Origin: Nemopilema nomurai
Taxonomy: Eukaryota; Cnidaria; Scyphozoa; Rhizostomeae; Rhizostomatidae
Direction: 5' to 3'
Assembly: GCA_003864495.1 (NCBI GenBank)
Contig: PEDN01001358.1
Location: 372,001-436,000, forward strand
Length of the DNA: 64,000 nt
In this document: positions 34,032 through 47,900 of the stretch, in pieces
How the letters are laid out: each line of letters begins with the position of its first letter
How positions within the stretch are numbered: position 1 is the first letter of the stretch
Notes under the pieces: model-generated
What the model saw: only the letters and a program-made list of their open reading frames with translations
What the model was told of the DNA's origin: nothing
Databases searched by the model: none
Position numbers and translations under genes: made by a program

Positions 34032-34984
34032 CAGGGTTGCTAGATTTAAAATTTCAAAACATGCCAATTTATGAAAGTAATTATGCCAAATAAGGCCAAA
34101 ATATGTCAAACTCAACAAGTCCACCGCAGAGGCATTATTTAGCTACGGAGAAGATCATGGAAGGAAAAATTTGGTGTTATGCAACTGTTTCTCAAGACAC
34201 CGTACCAAAAAACTCTATCTCTAGCATGAATTATATAGATTAATAAAGCATTATATATCAACAATTAACATTAGATTTATAAAGCATAATGAGAAGGAGG
34301 GGGAAACTTAATTGTTTAATAATTGTCAATAATAGATATGTCATCATTATTTTCATCATAGTGGCCTTTGTTTAATAATTGTCCATAATAGATATGTCAT
34401 CATTATTTTCATCATAGTGGCCTTTCCATTTTGCCCCTTCAGAATATTTACTAAAGCTCATTGCTACATACAATCGGCAGGCCTACAAGATAATTCGCTG
34501 ATATTCAAACCTTCAGTGTGTGCTGCTCGATATGAATTTATAGCAATTTGACCAAAGAGCTTTTTAATAAAGATATTTAAGGGAATCGTAGTGTCAAAAC
34601 ACTTGGTTAAAATGGAAGAGTAAGTTTAATCAAAAAAGAATTCCTGCATATATCTAACCGCGGAATAAAAGGCGGTGATCAGATCACGACTCAATGACAA
34701 ATCTGACCCGGATTTCGTACACTGATTTAATATGCGTGCGGTTAATCTGGAAAGACAGGCGTAAAGTGTGCTTTGTTTTACATCCTGAAGAGTTGCTGCG
34801 GGATTTTTATGCCAAGCGAGTTGTGAAAAGAAGGAGAAATAAACTCTTGAAAATTTATTAGAAATATGCCAAAAATATGCCAATTTTAGAGAATATGCCA
34901 AACAGAAATTTAATATGCAAAGCAATTTCAAAATATGCCAAAAAAGCCAGATTTGGAATATAACATGCCAATATGGCAACCCTG
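34032..34984. mobile_element. Non-autonomous hAT-like element (953 bp)
   Basis: Left end CAGGGTTGCTAGATTTAAAA and right end TATTGGCAACCCTG are inverted. The 8 bases outside are GCTGGGCA (left) and GCTGGGAC (right), a slightly decayed 8-bp target duplication as made by hAT transposases. ATATGCCA-type motifs are repeated near both ends. Inside, 34314-34431 is a tandem duplication of about 60 bp (unit starting TTTAATAATTGTC). No transposase ORF. Confidence 0.78.
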
Positions 34985-36156
34985 GCTGGGACACGATAGC
35001 AGCAGTGGGGCAGTGGGACACTAAAGCAAACAAAGATTCGTTCTTATCGCCATTATTGCGTCACCTGAATGCGTTTTTGGTTGATTAAAATTCGAATTGC
35101 AAATTAGCGACGTGTTCCACATTGAAGCGTTTTGTAAACGATATTTAATCAACGCGGAGTAAAATCTGCTGCTTCTATACACGATATAGTCAAGTCAATA
35201 ATTGCTAAACTCCTAGAAATCGAACCTTTCCATATAAGCACGTGTTCCTAAGAACTGAAATGATTGGTTATAAATGTGTAAACAAAAGTAAACAGATCGA
35301 TTCTCGTATTCTGATGGAAACTCCCAATTGCAGCAATATTTTATTAACAATTTTATCGCCAACTACTCGTAACGCTAATCCGGTTACGTCGATCGAAAAA
35401 GGCGTTGCCAGTCCCCCATAAGTTACGGCAATATCGAAAGGGGGACAAAATGTATGATTAATCAAGTACCACCGATAATCATTTGCCAAAGTATCAACCT
35501 TATGGATCCTGCGATGACAGACGCCGGGGCAGCTAAGTGGATCGTTCATCAGTCTAACTGGAATAAGTAGAGAAACAGGGGAAATGCAAGCACAACTGTA
35601 AGAAACCCAATGAATTGCAAGGCTAAATGGATTCAGGGCATACTTATTGGTATAAGAGTAAGCCGCGGCGATAGCTTAGAGGCGTAACAACAGGGGCTTT
35701 TATTCTAGTAGGGGCGTCTATTTCAACACAAATATTTCAACTCAATGAGGGGAAATGTCCTTAACAGAACTACGCATCCTCTAGTCTCAGAAAATACTTT
35801 GAAATTGGGCATTAATTGAATAGCTAGCCCTAATTCACCAACACCAGTTAAAAACTACTTATGAATTAATTACTCGGTTCCCTTTTAAGCATGATTCGGA
35901 CACTCTGAACAACTGCAAAAAGGAAATAATAAAACAGTAAATTGGTTATATCATGAAACAACGGAACCCAAGGAGACAGACAGCGGTTATTAATTGACAG
36001 AGCCCCTACAAACCAGCAAGGTAATAACGCAGAAGATTTTAATACAAAGGCACTTTTATATCGATGCCTCTCGACACCAGACCTTAAGTAATCTCTCTAT
36101 CTTTATAATAGAGTACTCCATCAGTCTGGAAGGACACTGTTTAAGGTATAATAGTC

Positions 36157-36195
36157 GGGGGACGGGGTGGACCGGGGGGACCGGGGGGACGGGGG
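36157..36195 (+). other. G-quadruplex-type G-rich tract
   Basis: Five runs of four to six G separated by two to six bases (GGGGGACGGGGTGGACC then two GGGGGG runs and GGGGG). It stands alone in AT-rich sequence about 1.5 kb beyond the 3' end of the SGSM coding region. Confidence 0.75.
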
Positions 36196-37057
36196 CTGGC
36201 AATTGTTCAGAATGACGAGGCAACTCTCTCAAACACGACCGCTTTACCGACATTTACAAATGAAATGTTCGTCTAATCAGCATATGTATAGAAGGACTAT
36301 TAATATGACTATCGTGTATATGCAGTTAGGGATGATAATTTACGCAAAATTATATTCAAGAAATTGACAAATTTGGATTTTTACTTAACAATATAGTAGG
36401 AAATGAATGAAATATTACTCTAGTAGGTGAGCTAAAGTATATATATCTGGCGGTTTGCATTTGAAAACCATTTACACAGGCAAAATTGTGCTGTAGATTA
36501 GGTACAGATGATAATTGAATTTAAATACCAATTCAACGAGCCGTATATTTAATACGCAAATATTCTAGACGGATTACAACAGAAATCGTATTACCTCAAT
36601 AAATAAATTACAAAGATTGGGAAATCTTAAGAAATGCTTTTATGCAGGCTTGGCCAATCTGCTATGCAACTCAAAGCTATTGATTACAGGAGTTTCAGTC
36701 CTGAGCCTATAACTGGGCAGAAATTTACATTCGATACAATTAAATTATCATAAAAGTATGTAAAACGGAAAAGAAAATTTACTTACAAGCAAATGACGCG
36801 AAATGTATTACTGTAGCGGATGTTAGAGTGTCACAGACAAACATAATGATGTTAAAAATTAAACTCGTCTAAAACGTAAGGAAAATATAAGTTGCCTTTT
36901 TACTGCAAATACATTATGAATTTAAATTCATGAAATTTAAATTATGATCGACACAATATAATATTAAATTAAGCTCATGCACGGCCATTAAATTTCAAAT
37001 TTTGACAGAATCTTTAACCCGAGGGGTAGCTTACACAGCGCTGGTGATATACGAAAA

Positions 37058-37178
37058 ATATTTCGTGTATATTGTTCTTTCTCGTGTATTTTGTTCAGTT
37101 CATGTATTTTCGTGTATTTTTGTGCATTCTCGTGTATTATTGTGTATTTTTCGTTTATCTTTGTGTATGATTCGTGTA
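37058..37178 (+). repeat. Degenerate short tandem repeat of the CGTGTATTTT type
   Basis: About ten imperfect units of 9-13 bp (TCGTGTATTTTGT and variants). Irregular spacing suggests an old array. Not coding. Confidence 0.6.
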
Positions 37179-37671
37179 TTAGGTAATAAAGTGCTCATTA
37201 TTCTAAATTCAAAGTGCCCTGGACACTAGTCGTTTGCGTAAAAACTGGAATTCAAAATGCTATCCCGTATTTAAGGCAATTAAAACAAGCAGTTCCAGCT
37301 TACCCAGATTATATTTCTAATTAGCAAAAAATGCTAATTAAAAACACGGACTTAATGACTTCAATCCCCACTATACAGGATAAAATTAGAATAATATACT
37401 CTTGCCGAACCCCCAAACCAATCAGAATTTTACATGGAACATCATGCATACATGCGAAGAGTTCAGATTTGTCGGTTGTCAAAACGAAAAAATCCCTCAA
37501 GCTTTTGATAATTTGCCAAATGATAATTGAAATCCAAGCTTTTCCTCATCTCTTCAAAGCAGTTTTGACGTAGGATCCTTTACTTGTGTGACCACTCCAA
37601 GCTCAATATTCAATAGAAGACATTTGAGTAGATCAGCGCACTGCTTCCATGTCTTGTAACCAGCCACATTG

Positions 37672-40600
37672 TCAGGTTTGGTCTGCAGGGTGCATTACTT
37701 CCTGCAATTTGCGAACGATATTTCTCGCCAGATTGAGTACAGCTCTTGCATCATGTCGCTCCGCCATTTCTGAAATAAGCATGCTTACAATCATTCGTTC
37801 TAGGCTCGTACACCAAATTTCGAGACTGCTTTGCAAAGAGTTATAGAAAAGGGTTGGCGTATATATGTTAATGGTTCGTGAACTGTGACAGCAACAAAAA
37901 GTAAACCCTTACAAAGCCTTTTAAGGCAAGGAACCTGAAAGCCCCAGCATTCGTAATATGTATCAAAGTGGAATATGGACTACTGCACGATTGTAACTAG
38001 TTCCAAGAAACTATTCAGATCTTTAGCAAAAACTTGTAATAGGATTTTCTATAAGGACAATTTGCTGTAAAGAAAATGATCGATATCATATATTTAACTT
38101 TAGGTATGCAAGTCTAGCTTAGCGGAAACTTGGACTAGAAGCTCCGAAATAATGGATCTTCTTTGTAAGACCACCTGCCGTCTTCGATCAAGAGACAAGA
38201 CTCAGGATCATTCAAAATAATCTTTAAAGTCCCTCTTTGTGTAAAACTCTTTTACATGTAAAAAGATGCCCCTTTGTATGAAAATGCCTTTTTGTACGAA
38301 GATTCCCCTTATACCTAAAGGGCATAAAAACAGTAAGAAACAGCAAATAATTTTGACGTAATAGGTAATGCCAGCTTCTCAAACCAATAACGATCCTAGA
38401 CTATTTCCCAAGCCACTTTAGATGAAATTGCATGCTACACAAAGGAAAGGACTTTAGTGTTTGTTTTGGGAGCGTGTGGTATATTAACAAGTGCCTATAA
38501 CGAGACATTAAGGAACAGATAGTCACTTCCACCCTGTTATGCGATATCTAAGTAGGTAATTTCTGCTGCAAAAAAAAATTTTGAGGGATAAGGATGAAAT
38601 AAAAAGCACACGCAGGCAATCACCTATAAGGAGAATAGTCAAAAGCGTAGACAAACCATTAAAAAATTTGATGATGTCCGTCAAATCCATTTTGTTGTCG
38701 ATGATAATTTCTCTGCAATAAAAATGGGATTTATTAGCACTCGAGCACGGCATGCTATGAAAAAATCTGGTTAAATATAAAATGTTTTGATATATTTTAA
38801 AGCTTTTAATAAACGAATGCAGTTACAAGATTAGGAAGATTTTCACTAGTTAAGGCTTATACAACTGTTAACAGAATAGCTAAATTTCAGGTGAATGGCT
38901 ATAGAAAGAATGCAACGCAAAGCGCAGACATACCTGTACAAAACGATTAACGCAACGGCAACAAACAGGCTGAAATTTGGCGCAGAGACGTACGTAGCCG
39001 CCCAGATGGTTTCCCAGATCACGAATACGTCATCGTATTGGACCTCTGCAAAACGCAATCGAAGCCTGCGTTAGAATCATATTAGGTAAAACCACGGAGG
39101 AGTATTTAGAAGGCCAACATGGTCAACGCAATGAGGAAAATTGTGGTGGAAAAATGACGCTATACGATATTTTGATAATAGAATTTAGTACAAGAAGGGT
39201 AGTACTACATTTTGGTATACAATGGATTGGCTTTTTTAATACGGAATCCTAAGGCGATATTGCTACCACGCGCAAGATTTACAAACATATCGAGCTTTAC
39301 ATTGGGAACCTATAGTTTAATCAAATCTTCATAAATTGGCTAGGATAGAGAAGTGTCAAAATGCACCAATTTGTAGACCTTAAGTGGCCTATTATGAAGG
39401 TGAGCACAAGATTGGCATGGGATCACTTCGCAGCGTCAAGTAATGGTTTTTTGACCTGGTTCACAAGACAACTTTGATGAACAGTTTGGCACATTTTGGC
39501 ACCTGTCTATTTCTGTCCCATTCTAAAAGACTACATTTACTATGATGAGAAAAACATGATGAAGCTCGAAATGCAAGGAGTTGTTCAATACACTAAACAA
39601 CTTGTTCTGGCTAAATAGAAGAAGTAAAGTAAAATTATCACTTTGTAAAACAAAGCAGAAAAGCATTTTTTTCAAGACTCTTTTGAAACACTTTCCAATT
39701 GGAGATCACTCTAGATAACGTAGGTAATAAAGCATTTCACAAACTTAGTGCTAGTATTTGTTCAAAAATCAGGCAAACAAGAATTCCTCTCAGGCAAACG
39801 AAAATTCTTCCTCTTTAAGTACATATAGATCACATACTAACTGACTGGGCAAACATGTTTAACAGAAATCAACAAAGACATTTTCAACAACAAGGACTCT
39901 TCTTGTTGATCTCAAAGTAAAAAGCCAAACCGAGCACTCTCAAAGATATAACCAGCAACGCGTACCTCTTTTGAAATCCAGAAGAAGCCATCGGTAACAG
40001 AAATAAAATATCGAACAGTCTTCATCACGATAAAGTACCTCGTAAAGTTCAGGGTCTAATATCTGCATTAAAAGGAAAAAGCTCATATAAACTTTATCCA
40101 ATCCAAGGCATGAATAGATTTGAATTGTAAACTTTGCCTTTTAAGAGAAACAATAGCATTAAATTGCAAAACGCTATATTCATTTCAATTCTTGGCTTCT
40201 TTAACTTCGGTCTATCCCTAATTGCCAGCATTTCAATACAAAATAAAAGACAACCTGGACCTCAATTTGTACCAATTTTTTTTAATTTTACAGTGTTCTC
40301 CAGTCTGAATAATCATACACTACCACTTTTCAGGTCCCCAATGTTAGCTGTTTTACTGTTTTACCAATCACACGTAAGATGGTGTAAATGCACTGGTGGC
40401 TTGCATGAGTTTCTGATAAATGACGTCATCGTTAGAACTCTATAGCGTTCTGCAAGACCTGTTTCATTGACAAGTTCCAAAAGACAGCCAGAGCATGGCC
40501 AAAATACAACTACCCGAAGAATCTTCTTCGACCTGCTGGAAAGACATTTTCTATCAAAGAGATCAAAATTAACTATTTACCTGAAGAATCGACTGAATGT

Positions 40601-41959
40601 TGGCCAGGTGAGAGTCCATTGCAGACCCATGCGGAAAATTCGGCTCCATTCGCTCCATTAACCTAACGAAACAGCCGTAGGCTTTTGCCTCTGAAAGAAA
40701 TGAAAGGACCTTCTAACTGTGGAGAAATACTGCATCTGTTAATATCATAATACCATCAAAAACGTAACAATATAGAACATGTAAAATATAATTATAATAT
40801 ATATTGTATAATACATATATATATAATATTATGACAATACAACATAATAAAATATTATATAATGTCATCATATCATGTATAACATATCATGTCATGTCAT
40901 GTCATGTCATGTCATGTCATTTCATATAGTACCATATAATACCATATAATACCATATAATATCATATAATATATCATATCATATCATATCATATCATATC
41001 ATATCATATCATATCATATCATATCATATCAATCATATCAATCATATCAATCATATCATATCATATCATATCATATCATATCATATCATATCATATCAAT
41101 CATATCATATCATATCATATATATCATATCATATCATATCATATCATATCATATCAATCATATCATATCATATCATATCATATATCATATCATATCATAT
41201 CATATCATATCATATCATATCATATCATATCATATCATATCATATCATATCATATCATATCAATCATATCATATCATATCATATATATCATATCATATCA
41301 TATCATATCATATCATATCATATCAATCATATCATATCATATCATATCATATATATCATATCATATCATATCATATCATATCATATCATATCATATCATA
41401 TCATATCATATCATATCATATCATATTATAACACATTGAAAAGTATTAAAGAGAAATACCATCATCAAATATAATCAGAAACGGTGCACAAAGATCGCAC
41501 ATTCCCTGGACATAGCCAACTTCAAGTCTTTCCCACACATAGCTTAAAGAAAATTTCGCAGAATCAGGACCATAATTAACATTTAAATTTACAAACAGAA
41601 ATGAGACAAAAGCAGATTGATTTTGGAAAATGAAAAGGACCAACATATCACTGAAGATTAAGACTAAAATTGATTTCCCAAGAAACCGTCGGAAATAACT
41701 TTCGAAAGAACCAGAAATCTTGAATAATTATCACCAGAAAGAAGAGAAACAGGGATAGAGAGCTAAAGTAGACAGTTTAGTAAAAGGAAAGAAAAAAGAA
41801 CGGAGCTAGAGAAATGAACCAAGAAATTGCTTACCTCATGACGACATTTCGCAATTTGCTGAGATTATCAGAAGCGAAATAAGGATGATTTCGATCACAT
41901 CTCAAAACGTCTTTATCGATGCGATGAATATTCAATGCGAATTCTCTCAATACGTCTTC
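37672..41959 (-). CDS. SGSM1/SGSM2: SGSM exons 13-19: catalytic TBC domain
   Basis: Exon 13 (41835-41959) holds the arginine finger in [14 protein letters not shown] (Arg846). Exon 14 (41460-41542) holds the glutamine finger in [12 protein letters not shown] (Gln880). Later exons encode [48 protein letters not shown] and [13 protein letters not shown]. Both catalytic fingers are intact, so an active GAP is expected. Stop TGA at 37672-37674. Confidence 0.93.
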
Positions 41960-44900
41960 CTGCGAGGAAATCAATTTTTTGTTGATTAGCAGGAGACAAT
42001 TCATAATAGATAATATGACGTATTTTTTGGAATTTCCTTATTGCACATAAAAAGATCTCTAGATGCATTCGTGTGATCAGGGTTTATGAATATTACTGTT
42101 GATTTTCTTTTTTGGAGTCTTACGTGCAATCCTACTGCTTTTGACTTTGTATGTTGTACATATGAACAAATGATTAATATAATGTTACATATAACATTAA
42201 TATAACATTAATATGAACATGTAATGAATGCAGAATGCTTCACTTTATCCTCTAAGCCTAAATAGAATTTCGATTCTGTCAGGACAAAAATACATGGAAA
42301 GCAAAGGTAATCACATAATACACAATTACCTATAAACAATGTGGAAGCAGCAAAAATGAAGGAAGGAGAATTATTAGGACTCAATGTGAAAAAATAAACA
42401 CGCTCAAAAGGTGGAAAGAGCACCCACCCCATACGCTGATTCAAAAGCGGAAGCAGTTGACTTCCGGTCATCCAGATCTTCCCCATTTACGATGAAGAAG
42501 GTCGGCGCATCGACCACATCCTTCTTCGTTTCGTCATATCTCTCTCCCGTCTCCGGATTCGTACTGGCGAAAGTCTGCGATCTCGGCTTCAAAGGCGGCT
42601 CCGGATAGTCCGCATTCCAAAGCTCCGGATCCTCGTTATCGCCCTCCCGGTTCTGTGCGCACATCAAGCACTCGATGTTGTCCATGCTACTGTCATTCAA
42701 CTTGCCGTCAAGCACGCGCTGTTTACTCTCGATGATCTTCTTCCCACAAGTGTTGCACGCAATCTCCAAGTCGAAACTCGTCAATGATAACTGTTCGAGG
42801 CGTTTCGATGTCGGTTCGCTCTCGGTTCGCCGTCGAAGCTGCTTCTTCTTCGATTTCTTAACCAGGTTTCGCCACGCGTCGGCACCGCGTTTACTCGCAC
42901 TATCGACGATTTCGCGCAAACTGTCTTTGGTTTCAATCAAACTGGAGATAAGGGAGTTCTTATTCCACTCGTTCTTGCCTTGGTGAATGTTGGTACCGCT
43001 GTCGCTACTACTTCCAAAGCTTTCGTCTCGACAGGCTTCGATGATCAGGCTATCTGACTGGGTATCGCTTTGAGACTCTTCCGAGCTCATCTTCGTTTGC
43101 AAAATAGAACTCTCCCTTGACGCTCCGTCGACCGATTCGCTAGTTCGTACTTCTATGTCCCCGAAGCCGGACATGCTTAGTAAATCTTTCTCCTTCAGTC
43201 TCAAATGCTTCTCGAGCTTCTTGCATTCTTTGACAACTTTGTTATAATCGTCCCGCAAGTGAATTTCCGCCTGCATCAGATCATCTGCGGTTGATCCAAA
43301 CAAAACGTGGCCAAGGAGGTATGGCCAAACCTTGAAAATAAAAAATGCATCATTCACGAATCACCAATGAAATCTCAAGAAAAACACAACTAGACTTGAC
43401 CTTAATCTTCCCTTTTATGAATCAAATCTGAACTAAATATTAACTAGATCTAACCAAAATTTTTATTAAATTGGAATAAACCATGAACGACAAATGAACT
43501 AATCCCGATTGAGATTTAAACTAGCCTTAATTGAATCGCCCCAAAATCTCAGCTCAACCTTAGTTGACTTGAGATCAATCTAGTCCTAATTAGACTTATC
43601 TAAACCAGAATAGCACGTGGATTAAAATCACGAAACTTAATCTCTTCCAATCTCAACAGAAGCTGGCCAAAACTTAAGCTAGATGAACTGAATTCAAAGA
43701 GTGCATCAACAAAATATTTCACTAGATGGAGAAGTACACATCTTGGAGAGGAAATATTACATTCAAGATTACACAACAGACAAGAAGGCGCAAAGACCTA
43801 AAAGGTAACGGAACACTAGAGAACTTCAATAAAAATGAGTAAAATGAAGACTGATGCTCAAAGAAAGTGAATCTGCTTATCAAGCGATTTATAACGTATA
43901 TGAGTCCTTTCCAAGAAGGCACAAACCACAAGTCATCTAGAGAGGGAGATCCAAACCAACCTTATATCGCACAGACGCGTCAACACCGCCATAATAAATG
44001 TACTGCATCATCAACATCATGTCATCGATCTAACCAAGGGAAGAGGGACAACCATTAATAGCTAGCAATATGACGTCACGAGGCAATGCTCATTCGTAAA
44101 GAGCACCAATATGAAATCGGAGGAGGGGGGGGGGGGGGGGGGTGCGATGAATTTTGTCCAGAAATTAACGGCTTCTGCAACACCACCCAATCATCAAAAC
44201 CCTTATGCAAGCGACCACGCGCCCATGTGATATTTGTGGCTCATATCTTAAAGACACAAATTTATATTTGGAGGATCGTCTAGCAAAGCGTAAGTTATGA
44301 AATTCAAAGTGTTTAGGGACATTTTTCGTATACACTGTTGCAAGGGATAGTATAAAGTTTACGTACAAATCATAACTCAAAAGTCCAATTTCTAATCAAT
44401 TGTGGAAATCTTATCATCAAGTAGGAACTATCGTCGCGTTTCACACACCTGTCCCTTGGCACAGAGTTTGTCGAAAACCTTCTCAGTGACGCCACCTTCG
44501 ACGTCAACAGGTAACTTTTGCGTGAAGCCCATGGGCAGAATTAAGGAGGCCAGGTGAGTTCGAACGGTTTTCAAGTAGCGGCAGTGGGCTATCCCTAGGC
44601 GTAAATTAGAGAAGAAGATGAAATTGAGAGGGGTGTTACGCAGGGTAGGTGTTCCGGTTAGTTGTGTCAATTGTACTGGAAAATTGAGTTGGGAGGGGGG
44701 AGGGGGAAGGTGGGCAGATGGGGTAGGGGCATGGGTACCAATATTCCACAAAACAATCGCCGCCAAAGATTGTCAAATCTTCCAGATTGGTTAATATTGA
44801 CGGTAAGACCATCAATGAAAGAACGGTCACGTGGAAGGAGATCTGACTCAGTCTACTATGGAGTTTTATTGCCGATTACATTTATCTTTATTGAACATAT

Positions 44901-47900
44901 TTTATTAAGCAGCTGGGAAGTGAGGGGTTTCTTTAGAGAACATCTACGTCTGAAAAAGGTGGAGGCGGAAACAAGGGGAAACTGCATGCATTGACGTAAA
45001 TCGAGGGGCCTAAAAATCCTAAAAGCCCAGCATCCTACGGGTGGTTGCGAAATCATCCACCGGTAACTGGGCTTAGTAACAGATCCCCAGCTGCACAAGA
45101 ACAGTGTCCATTACTTCGGCTTGCGCTATTAATGGTGCATGCAGTCTACGAATCAATTAAAAAGGCCTTCTACATGAAAACTACGAATTAAAGACTTCCG
45201 CGAAATGCAATGAAGTCAACTCAGGAGTATTTGGATATTTTCGCTTTAGCATTAAAAGAAAACAGGATGCGGCAAATTGACGTTTGATTTTCAGAAACGT
45301 TTAGCGACATTTGACCACTATGAAAAAGCAACAGTATTTGTAACGTTGAGCTACATGAACGACCGGAATGATTGAAGTATTGGAAAACATACTCTTATTA
45401 TCAGCACCTTGCGTTACAAGAAGCTAAGTAAAACATTCATCACATCGCTACACGAAAGGATTCAAATACCCTGACAGTCTTTCGAAAACAGACGGCACAG
45501 TCTACGTCATTTTTCCCAAGAAGAAATAGGTATGCAGGATGTGCATACTTCTCCTGATTACTACAGAAATACGTCGACACACACACCAAAGTTACATAAT
45601 AGAGATGATATACAGGTGATGATCACTTGTCATAAGACAGCTTATACAGAAACCACAGAGAAGAACTCTTATGAATCGTAACAAGGTCAGGAAAGTCGAA
45701 ACACTACTAGCAGAAAAAGATTTAAAAAAATTTTCAAATAATACTTACAGCCATGGAAAGCCCTCGACAATATCTGATGTTTCATCTTGTCGTATGCTAA
45801 TTGCACTGAAACCCTACGGACATTAATAAAAACGTAATATTATGGATGAAAAGAGTTTACGAAAATATATGAGAATATGAAACTAGGGAGTGACAGAATC
45901 TAAAGCCGGACCAGCGAGACTGTACATTAACTTTTCGATTTTAAACATAAAATGAAGCACTAAGGTTTTGCTACTGGAAATTAGAGCGGACCATCAGTTA
46001 CCAAGAAGCAATTCTGTCTAACTAAGATAAAAAAATATGAAGATTCAAATAGAGATTTAGAAATATTTTGTGGCGGCCTCTTATTACTAGCTTCAAAAGG
46101 AAGTAGCTACAGGCATCCATAAATACTTCTCGAACTTTTGTTATCTCATTTTGACCCGTTATCGAACATCTCATTACATATTCTGTTTTTGGGGAACATC
46201 AACGCGAATGTGATATTTCAAACTGCTGAAAACAGCTTGGCTTGAATCAGCTGGGTCACTGCCCGCCGTCTCTTGAATGCAGAATCAAAGGACCTTGCAT
46301 ACAAACTAGTTGCTTTCACACATATATTTGTTCGGATGGCTGTAGGAGACTTATGCCTGAGATGTCATCTGTGCAAAGAAGGTGCCTTGGAGATAATGTT
46401 TGGTGCACCCGGATTTACGCTAGATTTGGGTCCAACTGAAGCAATAGAACGGCCTTTATTCCGCAATAATCGGGGGGTAACTTCTTGCCATTTCATACCT
46501 GGCCGGCATTCCGCCACTTCGCTGCAACCGTACACTGTGCATTTTGGGCAGCAGGTGTTTTCTTTTTTCCTCCTTTTCTTTCCAAATTGGAAGGATTTTA
46601 CTCGGAGTGGCATTGGATAACAGTTTTTGCAATTGTTTTTTATCTGCAAAGTATGAATAAACTAAAACATAAACGGAGCTCGAAATAGTGGGAAGCTCGA
46701 AATAGCATCACCTATAGAATATACATAGCTGCATTTCCACCACAAACTGCGTGAGTTTCAAGGCTTTGGTCCGAAAGACTGCAACACTACTTGAAGTACC
46801 GCAACAACAACAACAGCAACAACAACAATTATAATAACAACAACAACACAAAACATGCGAATAACCAGCATCAAGAAATTATACCATAAGCCGTTGCGGT
46901 TTATTTCCAAAAGCAACGCCTCATTAAGCCACCTCTTCCAATAAATAAGCAACAAAAACTTGAGCATACATGGTTTGGTTGTTTTACAATGGTGGCATCG
47001 GCGCCCAAGTACTCGAGTTGTCTAAACAGCCGTTGAACTTCCTAGCGCCCGCCAAATTAACGCAGAAATATTTGTCAGTACGAAATTGCACAGTGCAAGA
47101 CAGCCACCTACCCACAGCGCTCGTTTTTATTCCGTTTATTAGTCTGAAAACGAAGTCCTGTGATACGTTTCCGTTTATTTCTTCGCCAAGCTTCGCTATT
47201 TTCTCAGACAGCACGTTTCTCTTGTACTGCGGGCCTTGTGCTGTTTTTATGCTGGCCAAGTTGAGTGGAGGATCAAAACGCCCCGAAGGAGATAAACCCT
47301 GTTCGAGGCAAGTTAAAAAGGCTAGCAAGGAGCCAGACGGAAAGGAGAAAGGAGGCAGCTGAAGTCCATCTTGGCCAATCAAAACGACAGTTCCATTCGT
47401 TCCATCACCTGAAGAATAAAAATCAGGCGACTTAATTCTACAAGAATAAACAAAGCACCTACATCGGTTAAACTAATTAAGATCGAAAAAATTTGGCACG
47501 CAAAATCTTCCAAACACAATTGTTTGAATAAAAGTGTGAAAATCAGACACATGAGTAGACAAACTAATTGTCATCTATCATCATAATCATCATTAGCTTT
47601 TGACTACGTAATGCTCCCTGACAAATACAACATCTAAACATTTGTTTCAGCCTTTCAATCCCTCGTCATGTCTCTCTAGGGCCTGCTACCTTAAGTGTCA
47701 GCACGCATGGAGCCCATTACCTTTCAAATGGAAGATTCTGTTATGATGCTACACGCTGTTAGTGGGGAATTAGACACCCAGTAAATTAATCTAGGTTCTG
47801 TTCTTTTGTCAAAGCTCACACTGAGAATTTCATACACAAGAAAGAAGAACTCTCCCGCCACGAATAATATACTTTCAAACTGGACTCTTCCTAGAGCAAT

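Larger units (their letters stand above)
29402..37671. other. Intergenic between deiodinase and SGSM, rich in small DNA transposons
   Basis: No host gene is recognised. It holds the deiodinase 3' UTR, MITE family 1 copies 2 and 3, a nested second MITE, a 953-bp hAT-like element, a G-rich tract and an 11-bp T-rich repeat (separate entries). Open frames here (for example 30483-30741, 33709-33989, 35268-35549) have no family signature. Confidence 0.6.
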
